From contig NZ_SCOL01000001.1 of the NCBI RefSeq assembly GCF_005503015.1, positions 1,364,001 to 1,428,000 of the forward strand: a DNA stretch of 64,000 nt. The letters run 5' to 3'. Shown here in pieces: positions 54,171 through 64,000 of the stretch. Each line of letters starts with the position of its first letter. Positions within the stretch are counted from its first letter, which is position 1. Under the pieces are notes generated by a model that saw nothing but the letters and a program-made list of their open reading frames with translations, made no database searches and was not told the DNA's origin. The translations under genes and the position numbers were made by a program. This DNA is from Bacillus sp. E(2018). Its GTDB lineage: Bacteria; Bacillota; Bacilli; Bacillales; Fictibacillaceae.

Positions 54171-54264
54171 CTCCACATCCCTACGCAGGTATGATCCAGC
54201 TTCAGGTTCAAAGGGTCGGGAGAACACTCCCCTCTCAGCCCTTTAAAGGACTCCCCCTGTGGTT
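54171..54264 (-). ncRNA. TPP (THI-box) riboswitch aptamer
   Basis: Read on the minus strand, the region has CCACAGGGGGAGTCC, GGGCTGAGAGGGG, GACCCTTTGAACCTGA, GCTGGATCATACCTGCG and TAGGGATGTGG. These are the conserved TPP aptamer blocks in the correct order, with P1 closed by CCACA/TGTGG. Bound TPP should favour the terminator at 54107-54146 and shut off thiT-thiN. Confidence 0.97.
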
Positions 54265-54286
54265 GCTATTTTATTTTCTTTTCCAA

Positions 54287-54934
54287 TTATACACCACGAA
54301 TGGCTTCAATTGCACCCTTTAAATCTGACTTCCCGTAAATGGCAGAACCAGCAACTAATACATTCGCACCAGCTTCCACACAAAGACGAGCAGTTTCTGG
54401 ATTTACGCCGCCGTCAACTTCAATCTCAACGTTTAATCCTTGTGTTTTTACTAGATCCGAAACTTCTTTAATCTTAGGCACCACACTCTCGATGAACGCT
54501 TGTCCACCAAAGCCAGGATTTACAGTCATCAACAACACAAGGTCAACATCTTGAAGTATATGTTTAATCGAGTCGACTGAAGTAGCTGGATTTATCACTA
54601 CACCTGCTTTTACACCTTGTTGTTTAATAAGTTGAACGGTTCGATGAAGATGTGGTGATGCTTCTACATGCACCGATATAATATCAGCACCTGCTTTTGC
54701 AAATTCTTCAATGTATCGGTCTGGGTTTTCTATCATGAGATGCACATCTAATGGAAGTTTTGTAATAGGTCGAATCGCTTGAACAACAAGCGGTCCGATC
54801 GTGATGTTTGGAACGAAATGGCCATCCATCACATCAACATGAATATAATCCGCACCTGCTTCTTCAACAGCTTTTATATCATCGCTTAACTTTGAGAAGT
54901 CAGCCGAAAGAATAGATGGAGCTATTTTAATCAT
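54287..54934 (-). CDS. rpe: ribulose-phosphate 3-epimerase
   Basis: Rpe interconverts ribulose 5-phosphate and xylulose 5-phosphate in the pentose phosphate pathway. The 215-residue TIM barrel has IAPSILSADFSKLSDDIKAV, the metal-binding YIHVDVMDGHFVPNITIGP, HLMIENPDRYI, MTVNPGFGGQAFIESVVPKI and VDGGVNPETARLCVEAGANV. It overlaps the rsgA stop by one base. The riboswitch follows shortly after its end. Confidence 0.98.
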   Translation of the reverse strand: MIKIAPSILSADFSKLSDDIKAVEEAGADYIHVDVMDGHFVPNITIGPLVVQAIRPITKLPLDVHLMIENPDRYIEEFAKAGADIISVHVEASPHLHRTVQLIKQQGVKAGVVINPATSVDSIKHILQDVDLVLLMTVNPGFGGQAFIESVVPKIKEVSDLVKTQGLNVEIEVDGGVNPETARLCVEAGANVLVAGSAIYGKSDLKGAIEAIRGV

Positions 54935-55824
54935 TAGTACCTCCGTTTTTGATCTTTTATTTCTTGTAAGAAGCTTACATAATGGTCATAGCGGAACTTT
55001 GGAACGACTCCGTCCTCTACCCCTTTTTTAACTGCACATTTCGGTTCAGACGTATGTGAGCACCCTCTAAATTTGCAATCGCCCCGAAGCTCGTCCATTT
55101 CTGGGAAATACATCGATAAGTCTTCTGCTTCAATATTCAAGAAGTCTAGCGAGCTGAACCCAGGCGTGTCAGCAACTAAACCATTACCAAAAAGAATGAG
55201 TTCCACATGACGAGTCGTGTGCTTCCCACGGCCTAAATGACTTGAAATCTCATTCGTTTCAAGCATTAGCTCTGGATTAATCGCATTCAAAAGGGAAGAC
55301 TTACCAACACCAGACTGTCCTGCAAAAACGGTAACTTTATCTTTGAAAAGTGGATAGAACATTTCAAGGCTATCATCTGTTTTTGTCGAAGTTGGAATGA
55401 CTTCGTAACCTAATGTTTTGTAAGCCTCTATATAATGGTTGATCTCTTCAATCTCATCAGGTTTCTGTATAAGATCCATTTTCGAGATACAAATAACAGG
55501 CAAGATATCGTTCGCTTCAATGTGAACAAGGAAACGGTCTAACAAAAGCGTGCTGAAATCTGGTTCAGTGGCTGAAAAAACAAGAATAGCTTGGTCTACG
55601 TTCGCGATTGGAGGGCGAACTAATTCGTTCTTTCGTTCCTTCACATCAAGAATGTACCCATCTGTAATGTTGCTTGACTCGTATTCTACCCAGTCCCCTA
55701 CCAACGGATTAACTTTCTTTTTGCGAAAGTTCCCTCTTCCTCTGCATTGGAAAACTTCAGCTTTCCCATTTTCTTTAACGTAATAAAAGCCGGCGAGCGC
55801 TTTAACAATTCTTCCTTCAGGCAT
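54934..55824 (-). CDS. rsgA: ribosome small subunit-dependent GTPase RsgA (CpgA)
   Basis: RsgA is a 30S-maturation GTPase, also a target of PrkC in B. subtilis. The 296-residue product has an N-terminal OB fold and a circularly permuted GTPase domain in which G4 (CISKMDL) precedes G1 (VFAGQSGVGKSSLLNAINPE) and G3 (DTPGFSSLD). A C-terminal zinc site is formed by CKFRGCSHTSEPKC. It lies 2 bases after prkC. Confidence 0.97.
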   Translation of the reverse strand: MPEGRIVKALAGFYYVKENGKAEVFQCRGRGNFRKKKVNPLVGDWVEYESSNITDGYILDVKERKNELVRPPIANVDQAILVFSATEPDFSTLLLDRFLVHIEANDILPVICISKMDLIQKPDEIEEINHYIEAYKTLGYEVIPTSTKTDDSLEMFYPLFKDKVTVFAGQSGVGKSSLLNAINPELMLETNEISSHLGRGKHTTRHVELILFGNGLVADTPGFSSLDFLNIEAEDLSMYFPEMDELRGDCKFRGCSHTSEPKCAVKKGVEDGVVPKFRYDHYVSFLQEIKDQKRRY

Positions 55825-55826
55825 GC

Positions 55827-57854
55827 TTAATCACCATCGTCCCCTTCCTCATCATCACTACTCATTCGTCCACTAGCACCTCTAGCATCATCGTAATTAA
55901 TTGTCTCAGATTCCTCTTCTTGTCCGTTGATATATACAACGTATGAAGCAGATCCACCTTCAGCAATCGTTAATGGCAGCTGGTACTTCTTTTTGTCTGT
56001 GATTGACTCTTCCACAAACACTTCATTTGAAGCGTTCTTGTCCGAATATACAATCTTAACTGTTACTGGTTCTCTATCCCTCTTATCTACCTTAACTTCA
56101 ATATCTTTTGTTACTTTTCGATCTTCGGCAGGTTGTTCTTCTTCTGCAGGCGGTGGTTCTTCTTCTGTCTCTTCAGGACCATCGGAAAGCACAACAGAGA
56201 TTGTAGCACCTTTTTCAACTTGAGAAAAAGGTGAAGGAGTTTGAGAGATCACTCGACCTTTTTCAACTGTATCAGAAAACTCTTTAGAGAATTCAACCGT
56301 TAGACCAGCATTGTCAGCAAACGTTTTTACATCTTGTTCAGATGCACCGATCAAGTTCTCAACTTGAACTGACGGCGTTCCTGAACTAACCGTTAGTGTA
56401 ACTTCGGTCTCTGCAGGTGTTACTTTTTCATCGCGATCAGGACTTTGTTCGAGCACGGTACCTTCAGGTTCAGAGTCTGACTCTTCATAGTTGATATTGA
56501 TCTGTGAAAAGCCATCTTCTTTTAAACGTTCTTTCGCATCTTCTATATTATACCCTTCAACATCAGGCATATTTTCTTTTTCAGGTCCTTTTGATACAAA
56601 CAAAGTAATGATTGCTTGTTGTTTTACTTTTGTTCCAGGAGATGGATCTTGTCTTACTACAAGGCCCTCTTCAATCTCGGGATCAAATACTTCCTGCCTT
56701 TTCACTTCAAGTCCTTCGGCTCTCAAGCTATCAAAAGCATCGACATATTCTTCTCCCGCAACATCTGGAACACTGACCTCTTCAACATAAAAGATTGAAG
56801 GCATCATCGTAAAAGCAGCTATTCCAGCTCCACCTAGTAAAAGAAGTGAGATAAGTAAAATAAGCCACCAGTTTCGTTTTTTCTTAGGTTTCTCAGGCTT
56901 TGTTTCTTTTGCCTTTTCTCCTTCAGCTTCCACTTTCTTCACTGGTGTTTCAACGGGTGGTACGACGATAGGAGGGATGTACTTCGTTTTTTCATCTTCC
57001 TCGCTTTCTTCGTTCCACTTTTGTTCATACATGCGGTCTGGATCTAAGGCTGAATTCATATCGCTCAAGAGTTCATCAGCACTGTTATATCTTCTTAATG
57101 GGTTTTTCGCCAACGATTTCAAGACGATGTTCTCTACACTTTGTGGGATCTCAGGATTTAACCTTCGCGGTTCGATCACGTTTTCTTGCAGGTGCTTTAA
57201 CGCAACAGAAACCGGTGAATCTCCTACAAACGGCACTCTCCCTGTAACCATTTCATAGAGTACAGCTCCAAATGAATAGATATCCGATTTTGCGTTCGCA
57301 ATACCTCCTCTTGCTTGTTCAGGTGAAAAATAATGAACAGAACCAAGAATAGAGTTGGTATGCGTGATCGTAGCTGAAGTAATGGCGAGCGCGATCCCAA
57401 AGTCTGTTAACTTAGCTGTACCGTTATCTGTAATTAATATATTATGCGGTTTAATATCGCGATGTATGATTCCATAATCATGAGCGACCGACATTCCTGA
57501 AACGATCTGCTTCATAATATGCAAGGATTCTTCTACAGATATTTTTCCGTGTTCTTTTATGTATTGCTTTAATGTTTTTCCCTGCACATACTCCATCACG
57601 ATAAAGTAGATCTCTTCGTCTTCTCCAACATCATAGATGCTCACAATGTTCGGATGGTTAAGACTCGTTGCTGATTCAGCTTCTCTTTTAAATCGTCTGA
57701 TGAAATCTTCGTCTTTATTAAACTCTGAACGCAGAACTTTTACTGCTACATCTCTATCTAAAATTAAATCTTTTGCTCGATAAACGATGGCCATTCCGCC
57801 GTCACCAATAACTTCTAAAAGCTTGTAGCGGCCACTGACTCTTTTTCCTATCAT
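55827..57854 (-). CDS. prkC: PASTA-domain serine/threonine protein kinase PrkC
   Basis: PrkC is a membrane Ser/Thr kinase that responds to peptidoglycan fragments and triggers spore germination and other responses. The 675-residue product has a Hanks-type kinase domain (GDGGMAIVYRAKD, catalytic IIHRDIKPHNILI, KLTDFGIALA) and one membrane helix near 335-353 (WWLILLISLLLLGGAGIAAF). Three extracellular PASTA repeats follow (starting VSVPDVAGEEY, ENMPDVEGYNI and VQVENLIGAS). The C-terminal domain has an acidic tail (DDEEGDDGD). It overlaps prpC by 4 bases. Confidence 0.97.
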   Translation of the reverse strand: MIGKRVSGRYKLLEVIGDGGMAIVYRAKDLILDRDVAVKVLRSEFNKDEDFIRRFKREAESATSLNHPNIVSIYDVGEDEEIYFIVMEYVQGKTLKQYIKEHGKISVEESLHIMKQIVSGMSVAHDYGIIHRDIKPHNILITDNGTAKLTDFGIALAITSATITHTNSILGSVHYFSPEQARGGIANAKSDIYSFGAVLYEMVTGRVPFVGDSPVSVALKHLQENVIEPRRLNPEIPQSVENIVLKSLAKNPLRRYNSADELLSDMNSALDPDRMYEQKWNEESEEDEKTKYIPPIVVPPVETPVKKVEAEGEKAKETKPEKPKKKRNWWLILLISLLLLGGAGIAAFTMMPSIFYVEEVSVPDVAGEEYVDAFDSLRAEGLEVKRQEVFDPEIEEGLVVRQDPSPGTKVKQQAIITLFVSKGPEKENMPDVEGYNIEDAKERLKEDGFSQININYEESDSEPEGTVLEQSPDRDEKVTPAETEVTLTVSSGTPSVQVENLIGASEQDVKTFADNAGLTVEFSKEFSDTVEKGRVISQTPSPFSQVEKGATISVVLSDGPEETEEEPPPAEEEQPAEDRKVTKDIEVKVDKRDREPVTVKIVYSDKNASNEVFVEESITDKKKYQLPLTIAEGGSASYVVYINGQEEESETINYDDARGASGRMSSDDEEGDDGD

Positions 57855-58609
57855 GTTATTGCTTCCCCTTTTGTTTCTGTGTCAGAACTATTCTGTATAA
57901 GGATAGCAGTAATGTTATCTTCTCCACCGGCATCTTTTGCCAAAGTGATTAATCGTTCTACTTTCTCAGTTACAGACTCCATAGGATTTTGAAAAACTTC
58001 TTGAATCCGTTTAGATGATACTTTATCTGATAGTCCGTCAGAACAGAGCAAAAGATAGTCACCGTTCTGCCAAGTGATTGTGTTAAACTCAGCTTCAACG
58101 GTTTCATCAGTACCAACAGCTTTCATAATCATGTTTCGTCTTGGATGGATCTCTGCCTCATCCTCCGTAATCTGACCAGATTTCACTAATTCCTGGACAA
58201 GTGAGTGATCATCCGTTACTCGTTTTAGTTCACCGTTTGAATACAGATAACATCGGCTGTCACCGATATGAGCGACTGTAATTTCTTTATTCGTACCTAA
58301 AGCAGCCACAACTGTAGTGCCCATACCTCTCGTCTCAGGATTCTCCTGAGAAAAATCAAAGATATGTTTATTCGTGTCTTTTAAAACATTCTGAATCCAT
58401 TCTTTTACGTTTTCCATATTTTCTTCAAATTGAGACCATGCTTCTTTCATCACTTTTAGGGCTTCTTGGCTCGCGATATCGCCAGCTTTATGTCCACCCA
58501 TACCATCTGCGATAACTGCAAGAAAGTGTTCACCCTTTGTGAACACTTCCCCGCTGTCTTCATTATGCTTCCTTACCATTCCAACGTCTGTTTGAAAGGC
58601 AATTTGCAT
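57851..58609 (-). CDS. prpC: PP2C-type protein phosphatase PrpC
   Basis: PrpC removes phosphates placed by PrkC. The 252-residue PPM/PP2C phosphatase has the metal-binding residues in TDVGMVRKHNEDSG, VIADGMGGHKAGDIAS, VAHIGDSRCYLYSNGEL, LLLCSDGLSDKVSS and AGGEDNITAILI. The ATG at 58609 has GAGGTGA seven bases upstream, overlapping the rlmN stop; the longer frame runs inside rlmN and is rejected. It is coupled to prkC by an ATGA overlap. Confidence 0.97.
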   Translation of the reverse strand: MQIAFQTDVGMVRKHNEDSGEVFTKGEHFLAVIADGMGGHKAGDIASQEALKVMKEAWSQFEENMENVKEWIQNVLKDTNKHIFDFSQENPETRGMGTTVVAALGTNKEITVAHIGDSRCYLYSNGELKRVTDDHSLVQELVKSGQITEDEAEIHPRRNMIMKAVGTDETVEAEFNTITWQNGDYLLLCSDGLSDKVSSKRIQEVFQNPMESVTEKVERLITLAKDAGGEDNITAILIQNSSDTETKGEAIT

Positions 58610-58616
58610 CTTCCCG

Positions 58617-59702
58617 TCACCTCGTCTCTTCTTTACGTTCCTTCGCACGCAGCTGACCGCATGCAGCATCAATATCATGACCTTGTTCTCTTCTGATGGT
58701 GGCATTAATGCCTCTTGAGGTTAACGTCTCTAAGAACTTAAAAATTTGTGTTTTTGGTGTTCGGACATAGTCTCTTTCTGGTACATAGTTAACAGGAATA
58801 AGGTTTACGTGACACTTAATATCTTTGATAAGATCGGCTAACTCGTTCGCATGTTCTACAGAATCGTTAACTTTACCGAACAAACCATATTCAAACGTCA
58901 CACGTCGTCCTGTCTTTTTAATATAATAACGAATTGAATCCATCAATTCATTTAATGGATACATTCTGTTCACCGGCATCAATCGGCTTCTCGTCTCTGT
59001 GTTCGCTGCATGCAAGGAGATTGCAAAGTTGATCTGCATACCTTCGTCCGCGAACTTGTAGATGTAAGGTACAACACCACTCGTTGAAATCGTAATGTGT
59101 CGAGCTCCGATATTAAGGCCTTGATCGTGGTTGATAATCTTTAAGAACGACATAAGTCCTTCATAGTTATCAAAAGGCTCACCGATCCCCATAACAACTA
59201 CTGAACTTACTCTTTCTTCTGTTTCATCAAGTGCCCGCTGAACTTGAAGAACTTGAGCTACGATCTCACCAGCTAGTAGATTTCTTTTCAGTCCACCTAA
59301 TGTAGAAGCGCAGAACGTACAACCTAAACGGCACCCTACTTGAGTTGTTACACAAATACTATTTCCATATTCATGTCTCATAAGAACCGTTTCGATCGAA
59401 TAACCGTCTTGAAGCTCAAACAAAAATTTAATCGTGCCATCTGAAGATTCCTGACGCACAACTTCTTTTAATGGTTTGATATAAAAATCTTTCTCAAGCT
59501 TCTCACGAAGACCTAATGGAAGGTTCGTCATTTCCTCAAAAGAAGACACACGTTTTTTATACAGCCATTCAAAAATCTGTTTCCCTCTGAACTTTGGTTC
59601 TCTAATATCAATAAGCCACGCTTCTAACTCATGAAGTTCTAAAGAAAAGATAGAAGGTTTGATATTTGGTTTTGTTTGTTTCTCTGTTAAAGGTTTAAGC
59701 AT
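58617..59702 (-). CDS. rlmN: 23S rRNA (A2503-C2)/tRNA (A37-C2) methyltransferase RlmN
   Basis: RlmN is a radical-SAM enzyme that methylates A2503 of 23S rRNA and some tRNAs. The 361-residue product has the cluster motif [11 protein letters not shown] (CxxxCxxC, near residue 116), [20 protein letters not shown] and [15 protein letters not shown]. The second catalytic Cys is near the C terminus in IDAACGQLR. The ATG at 59702 has AGGTGG upstream; a GTG four codons earlier lies within that site. It overlaps rsmB by 8 bases. Confidence 0.97.
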   Translation of the reverse strand: MLKPLTEKQTKPNIKPSIFSLELHELEAWLIDIREPKFRGKQIFEWLYKKRVSSFEEMTNLPLGLREKLEKDFYIKPLKEVVRQESSDGTIKFLFELQDGYSIETVLMRHEYGNSICVTTQVGCRLGCTFCASTLGGLKRNLLAGEIVAQVLQVQRALDETEERVSSVVVMGIGEPFDNYEGLMSFLKIINHDQGLNIGARHITISTSGVVPYIYKFADEGMQINFAISLHAANTETRSRLMPVNRMYPLNELMDSIRYYIKKTGRRVTFEYGLFGKVNDSVEHANELADLIKDIKCHVNLIPVNYVPERDYVRTPKTQIFKFLETLTSRGINATIRREQGHDIDAACGQLRAKERKEETR

Positions 59703-61068
59703 GTTTCTCACCACCTGTTGTCTTTTTTCTGTATGCAGCTATATAGAATCCGTCACTATTAAAATAATGAGGCATGATCTGAAGATCTGATCTACCATCT
59801 ATTATATAGGATTTTATATTCCTAGGCATTTTTTCCGCAAATTGGCTATCCCACTCGAAATCCGGATGGTTTGTTAAGAACCAATCTGCAACATTATCGT
59901 TTTCTTCTTTATCTACTGTACACGTACTGTACACGAGTAATCCGCCTTCTTTGACCATATCTGAAGCTGCATGCAAAATATCTCTTTGTATGCTAGTCAA
60001 TCTCGTCACATCTTCTTCAGTTTTTGACCATTTGAGGTCAGGCTTTTTACGAATAACACCAAAACCACTGCACGGCGCATCAACGAGAACTCTATCAAAA
60101 GATCCAGATTCAAACTCTTCCGATACTTTTCGTGCATCTAAAACGGATGCTTCGATATTTTCAAGTCCAAGACGTTCTGCTTGTCTTTTGATCAAGTCAA
60201 TCTTATGAGCATGAAGGTCAAGTGAAACTACTTTTCCTTCTCCTCGCATCAGTTCTGCCATATGTGTTGACTTTCCACCTGGTGCGGCGCAAGTATCAAG
60301 AATTGTTTCTCCAGAAACAGGATTAACGGCCCGTGCCACTAACATTGAGCTTTCGTCTTGGATCGTTACGAGACCTTGTTTATAAACTTCAGTAGCTGGA
60401 AGATAGCCTTCTTTAACAATGATACCCTCAGGAGACAATTCTCCTTCTTCTGCTACGATTCCTTCTTCTAAGAGAAGCTCTAAAACGTCTTTTCGAGTGC
60501 TTTTTTTCGTGTTCACTCTTGCGGTCACAGGAGAAGCTAATAAGTTAGATTGTGCCATCTTCTCCGCATCCTCTTGTCCGAACTGTTCTCTCCAGCGGTC
60601 AAACAACCATTGAGGCATACTATATGAAAGAGCTTCTTTTTCCGCGCCTTCTCCAGCTTTCTTATCCATGGCTTCAGTACCTTCTCGCTGAAGTTTACGC
60701 AAAATACCGTTTACAAGGCCTGCTAGTCCTTGATTTCCGCGTTCTTTCGTTATCTCTACAGCCTCATGAATGATCGCATGATCTGGAACTCTATCTAAAT
60801 ATAACATCTGAAAAATAGATAGTCTCAGTAATGAAAGAACCCACCGATCTTTTTTCTTGATCGGTTTGTTCAACAATTGATCTAAATAAAAATCAATCGT
60901 GTTTTTTCGTTGTATTGTACCGTACACGATATTTGTTAATAGTGCTTTATCTACATTCTTCAACTTTGAATGCTGCAATGTTTGATTCAGTTGTAAATTA
61001 CTATAAGCCTGGTTTTGTTCTATTTTAAGTAAGACGTCCAGGGCGACAGCTCTAATGTTGTTATCCAA
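59695..61068 (-). CDS. rsmB: 16S rRNA (cytosine967-C5)-methyltransferase RsmB
   Basis: RsmB (Sun) methylates C967 of 16S rRNA. The 457-residue product has an N-terminal NusB-like RNA-binding domain ([39 protein letters not shown]). The C-terminal Rossmann domain has [19 protein letters not shown] (SAM site), [16 protein letters not shown] and the catalytic Cys in [12 protein letters not shown]. The start is TTG at 61068 with AGGTGAG upstream, within the 3' end of fmt. Confidence 0.96.
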   Translation of the reverse strand: MDNNIRAVALDVLLKIEQNQAYSNLQLNQTLQHSKLKNVDKALLTNIVYGTIQRKNTIDFYLDQLLNKPIKKKDRWVLSLLRLSIFQMLYLDRVPDHAIIHEAVEITKERGNQGLAGLVNGILRKLQREGTEAMDKKAGEGAEKEALSYSMPQWLFDRWREQFGQEDAEKMAQSNLLASPVTARVNTKKSTRKDVLELLLEEGIVAEEGELSPEGIIVKEGYLPATEVYKQGLVTIQDESSMLVARAVNPVSGETILDTCAAPGGKSTHMAELMRGEGKVVSLDLHAHKIDLIKRQAERLGLENIEASVLDARKVSEEFESGSFDRVLVDAPCSGFGVIRKKPDLKWSKTEEDVTRLTSIQRDILHAASDMVKEGGLLVYSTCTVDKEENDNVADWFLTNHPDFEWDSQFAEKMPRNIKSYIIDGRSDLQIMPHYFNSDGFYIAAYRKKTTGGEKHA

Positions 61069-61070
61069 CT

Positions 61071-62000
61071 CTACTCACCTAACCTCAAGCCTTTTGAAAT
61101 GCTTGCTCCTTTAAGATAATCACTTGCTAACATTCTCTTTTTACCAGAGAGCTGCAAGTCTGTAATAATAATACTTGTTTTGTTTCCAGTTGCGACCTGA
61201 AGACCCTTTTCGTGAATACCGATTACAGTCCCAGGTTCAGCATCATCACTTGTTTCTTTCTTTTCACCCCACCACACCTTAAGTGGCTGTCCGTTCAAAT
61301 ACGTATAAGCAACTGGCCATGGGTGTAACCCACGAATGTGGTTATAAATTTCTTCACCAGATAATGTCCAATCGATCTTTTCTTGATCACGAGTGATGTT
61401 CCAAGCAAATGAAACTTCCTCAGCTACTTGTGGCACAGGGGTTAGTTTTCCTTCAACAAGTTGAGGAATGGTTTCAGACAATAACTTTGCGCCAGCTGAA
61501 CTCAACTTATCGTGCATCGAACCAACGTGATCATTTTCTTCGATTTCAACTTCAACTTGGGTAAGTATATCACCTGCATCTAATTTTTCAACCATATACA
61601 TGATCGTGATTCCAGTCTTATCGTTTCCTTCCATAATACTTTTGTGGATCGGAGCACCCCCACGATACTTTGGAAGCAATGATGCATGTACGTTGATACA
61701 ACCATGTTGAGGTGTTTCAAGGATCGCTTTTGGTAAAATCTGTCCATATGCTGCTGTGACGATTAAGTCTGGTTGAAGAGCGATGATGTCTTCATAGTCT
61801 TCTCGCAGTTTAATAGGCTGATACACAGAAATTCCATGTTTTAACGCTTCTTCTTTAACAGGAGTTTGCTTGATCTCTTTTTTTCTGCCTACGGGCTTGT
61901 CAGGTTGTGTGACAACACCCACGACATTGTAGCCATCTTCCACGAGCTGACGAAGAACAGGTACGGAAAAATCAGGCGTTCCCATAAATAATACTTTCAT
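61071..62000 (-). CDS. fmt: methionyl-tRNA formyltransferase
   Basis: Fmt formylates initiator Met-tRNA using 10-formyltetrahydrofolate. The 309-residue product has an N-terminal formyltransferase domain with [20 protein letters not shown], the signature [20 protein letters not shown], catalytic Asn/His within it and [15 protein letters not shown], and a C-terminal tRNA-binding OB domain. It follows def by 2 bases, the usual pairing of formylation and deformylation. Confidence 0.98.
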   Translation of the reverse strand: MKVLFMGTPDFSVPVLRQLVEDGYNVVGVVTQPDKPVGRKKEIKQTPVKEEALKHGISVYQPIKLREDYEDIIALQPDLIVTAAYGQILPKAILETPQHGCINVHASLLPKYRGGAPIHKSIMEGNDKTGITIMYMVEKLDAGDILTQVEVEIEENDHVGSMHDKLSSAGAKLLSETIPQLVEGKLTPVPQVAEEVSFAWNITRDQEKIDWTLSGEEIYNHIRGLHPWPVAYTYLNGQPLKVWWGEKKETSDDAEPGTVIGIHEKGLQVATGNKTSIIITDLQLSGKKRMLASDYLKGASISKGLRLGE

Positions 62001-62002
62001 GC

Positions 62003-62476
62003 TTATCCCTCCAGTTCTTCCGTTTCGTAATATTCGATTACTTTTGATGTAAATAAGATCCCATGCAGATGATCGATTTCATGTTGGATGGCACGCGCAA
62101 GAAAATCACTTACTTCTATAGTGAACGCTTTTCCATTTACGTCTTGAGCTGTAACAGTAACGTTAAACGGACGTTCGACTTCACCGAACAATCCTGGAAA
62201 ACTCAAACATCCTTCTGGGCCACTTTGGCTTCCAGATGCGTTCTTGATAACAGGGTTTATTAGAACAAGTTGACCCGTGTCATCACCAATATCTACAACT
62301 GCGATCTGTTCTGCAATTCCGATCTGAGGTGCAGCAAGCCCTACACCTTCTGCCTCATACATCGTTTCAAACATATCTTTTACTAATTTCTTTAACTTTT
62401 TATCGAATGTTTTTACTAATTCACATTCAGTCTCTAAAACGGGATGTGGATGTTCTACAATTTTAAGAATGGTCAT
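62003..62476 (-). CDS. def: peptide deformylase
   Basis: Def removes the N-formyl group from nascent proteins. The 157-residue metalloenzyme has the three defining motifs: [18 protein letters not shown] (metal-binding Cys) and QHEIDHLHG (HExxH type; here HEIDH). Length fits the short type I form rather than the longer Bacillus YkrB type. It lies between priA and fmt. Confidence 0.97.
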   Translation of the reverse strand: MTILKIVEHPHPVLETECELVKTFDKKLKKLVKDMFETMYEAEGVGLAAPQIGIAEQIAVVDIGDDTGQLVLINPVIKNASGSQSGPEGCLSFPGLFGEVERPFNVTVTAQDVNGKAFTIEVSDFLARAIQHEIDHLHGILFTSKVIEYYETEELEG

Positions 62477-62495
62477 TTTGTATCTCCTTAACTCG

Positions 62496-64000
62496 TTACA
62501 TAAGTGTTTGGGCGTTTAAATCACCCGTTATCTGAAGATCTTTGATCTCTTTATCTTTTTGGAAATGAGCGATAATTTCTTCAAACCAAGTTCTTAGCTT
62601 CGGCTCATTTTTGTATTTTATCATGACCTGATAGCGATATCTATCTTTCACACGTGCTATCGGCGAAGTTACAGGTCCAAGAAGCAGACTATCCTGTGAT
62701 AATCTTTTCGATAGATAAGTGGCTGCTTTCTCACTCGCTTCAACCACTTGCATGAGGTCAAGATGACTGAATGTTAACAATCCTAAATAATAAAAAGGTG
62801 GATACTGATGAAGTTTTCGCGTTTGCATCTCTTGATTATAAAAGGTGTGATAATCGTGCTTTGATGCTAGTTGAATGCTGTAATGCTGTGTATCATACCC
62901 TTGTACAATTACCTTTCCCTCAAGTTCGTGTCTGCCTGCACGTCCGCTCACTTGTGTAAGGAGCTGAAAGGTTTTTTCTGAAGCTCTAAAGTCTGGCAAA
63001 TGAAGCATCGTATCAGCTGCCAAAACACCTACTAATGTTACTTTTGGAAAATCTAGTCCTTTCGCGATCATCTGTGTGCCGAGCAAAATATCAGCTTCAC
63101 CATTTTCAAAAGCGGTCAGCAGCTTTTCGTGACTGCCTTTCTTTGAAGTCGTATCAACATCCATCCGAATCACACGTGCTTCAGGAAGGACTTTTGCAAG
63201 TTCTTCTTCCACTTTCTGTGTTCCTGTTCCAAAAAAACGGATATGTTCGGAAGTACAACTCGGACAAACAGAAGGTGTACTCTCTTTATAACCGCAATAA
63301 TGGCATTTTAATTCACCAAAACGCTTGTGATAGGTTAAAGAAATGTCACAGTGAGGACATTGTGCTACATATCCACAATCTCTGCAAAGAATAAATGAAG
63401 CATAGCCTCTTCGGTTTAAGAACAATACCGACTGTTCTCCTTTTTGAAGTCCGTTTTTCAGCTTGTCCATCAAAGCAAGGGAAAACATTGAGCGGTTGCC
63501 GTTCTTCAGTTCTTCTCTCATATCTACTATGGTGACTTCTGGCATTGGATTAGCATGTACACGACTAGCTAGTTCCGCTAATTGATAACGTCCTTTTTGA
63601 GCTCTTGCATAGGTCTCGAGTGCTGGTGTCGCGCTTCCAAGTACGATCGGACACGAATGATAGTTACCTCTCCATATCGCCACATCTCGAGCATGATAAC
63701 GTGGGTGATCTTCTTGTTTATAACTTGTTTCATGTTCTTCGTCTATAATGACGATTCCTAAGTTTTGGAACGGAGCAAAGATTGCCGATCTCGCTCCTAC
63801 AACAACAGATACTTCTTTTCTAAGAATTTTTCGCCATTCATCATATTTTTCTCCAATCGACAACCCGCTATGAAGAACCGCAACCGCACTACCGAAACGA
63901 CCTTTAAAGCGGTTTACCATCTGCGGTGTTAAAGAGATCTCAGGTACGAGTACGATAGCTTCTTTTCCTTTATCCAGGACATTTTGGATGGACTGCAGGT
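62496..64000 (-). CDS. priA: primosomal protein N' (replication restart helicase PriA), N-terminal part cut by window
   Basis: PriA recognises stalled forks and reloads the replicative helicase. The frame is open to the window edge, so the DNA-binding N terminus and Walker A motif lie outside. The visible part of about 500 codons starts with LQSIQNVLDKGKEAIVLVPE, then ISLTPQMVNRF, the DEEH box (IVIIDEEHETSYKQED) and GSATPALETYARAQ. The zinc region has eight cysteines (CRDCGYVAQCPHC ... CHYCG ... CPSC), and helicase motifs V-VI follow (LLGTQMIAKGLDFPKVTLVG, TQVSGRAGRHELEGKVIVQG). Confidence 0.97.
   Translation of the reverse strand, partial: LQSIQNVLDKGKEAIVLVPEISLTPQMVNRFKGRFGSAVAVLHSGLSIGEKYDEWRKILRKEVSVVVGARSAIFAPFQNLGIVIIDEEHETSYKQEDHPRYHARDVAIWRGNYHSCPIVLGSATPALETYARAQKGRYQLAELASRVHANPMPEVTIVDMREELKNGNRSMFSLALMDKLKNGLQKGEQSVLFLNRRGYASFILCRDCGYVAQCPHCDISLTYHKRFGELKCHYCGYKESTPSVCPSCTSEHIRFFGTGTQKVEEELAKVLPEARVIRMDVDTTSKKGSHEKLLTAFENGEADILLGTQMIAKGLDFPKVTLVGVLAADTMLHLPDFRASEKTFQLLTQVSGRAGRHELEGKVIVQGYDTQHYSIQLASKHDYHTFYNQEMQTRKLHQYPPFYYLGLLTFSHLDLMQVVEASEKAATYLSKRLSQDSLLLGPVTSPIARVKDRYRYQVMIKYKNEPKLRTWFEEIIAHFQKDKEIKDLQITGDLNAQTLM

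Noticed and set aside
53502..54227. Long version of thiT starting upstream at 54227
   Set aside because: It would translate the TPP riboswitch and its terminator. The ATG at 54074 has a strong Shine-Dalgarno sequence and matches the family N terminus.

Overview
The window is a chromosomal core segment of an endospore-forming, motile, low-GC Gram-positive bacterium of the family Bacillaceae. Gene order follows Bacillus subtilis almost exactly from priA to flhB. Spore genes (spoVM and a small SASP-like gene), CodY, FapR, PrkC/PrpC and a fla/che operon all fit. Protein sequences are clearly diverged from B. subtilis, so a neighbouring genus is likely; I cannot name the species. All genes run on the minus strand except rpmB and a small DUF1128 (yfkK-like) gene. 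In transcription order the window reads from position 64000 down to 1.

Layout in transcription order: (1) 64000-54287: priA (5' cut), def, fmt, rsmB, rlmN, prpC, prkC, rsgA, rpe, covering replication restart, translation initiation and rRNA modification, a Ser/Thr kinase-phosphatase pair and ribosome assembly. (2) 54264-52675: a TPP riboswitch with its terminator controls thiT-thiN, followed by spoVM. (3) 52363-46189: rpmB (plus strand) diverging from yloU-fakA-sdaAB-sdaAA-recG. (4) 46186-41543: a FapR operator and promoter, then fapR-plsX-fabD-fabG-acpP-rnc for fatty acid and phospholipid synthesis. (5) 41493-33916: DUF1128 (plus), then smc-ftsY, ylxM-ffh and rpsP-khpA for chromosome condensation, SRP and ribosome. 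(6) 33544-30321: rimM-trmD-rplS-lepB-rbgA. (7) 30005-24029: rnhB-ylqG-ylqH-SASP-like, sucC-sucD, dprA. (8) 23929-16786: topA-trmFO-xerC-hslV-hslU-codY. (9) 16454-1: the fla/che operon from flgB to flhB (3' cut), building basal body, rod, hook, C ring, CheY and export gate in one polycistron.

The coding content is conventional. The unusual signals are intergenic. Two separate arrays of about five short repeats have a 21-bp (two helical turns) period and related unit sequences; one lies just upstream of the strong ylxM-ffh promoter and the other between the rpmB and spoVM terminators. Two copies of a roughly 130-bp GC-rich palindromic element lie in opposite orientation on either side of rimM-trmD-rplS-lepB-rbgA, one of them where B. 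subtilis has ylqD. Other points are a CodY-box-like sequence against the sucCD promoter, a FapR operator, overlapping back-to-back promoters for smc and DUF1128, an orphan Shine-Dalgarno sequence ahead of swrD, and a coupled FliK-like/FlhB-C-like gene pair outside the flagellar operon. Start codons were chosen from ribosome binding sites and homologue N termini, and several differ from the longest open frame.
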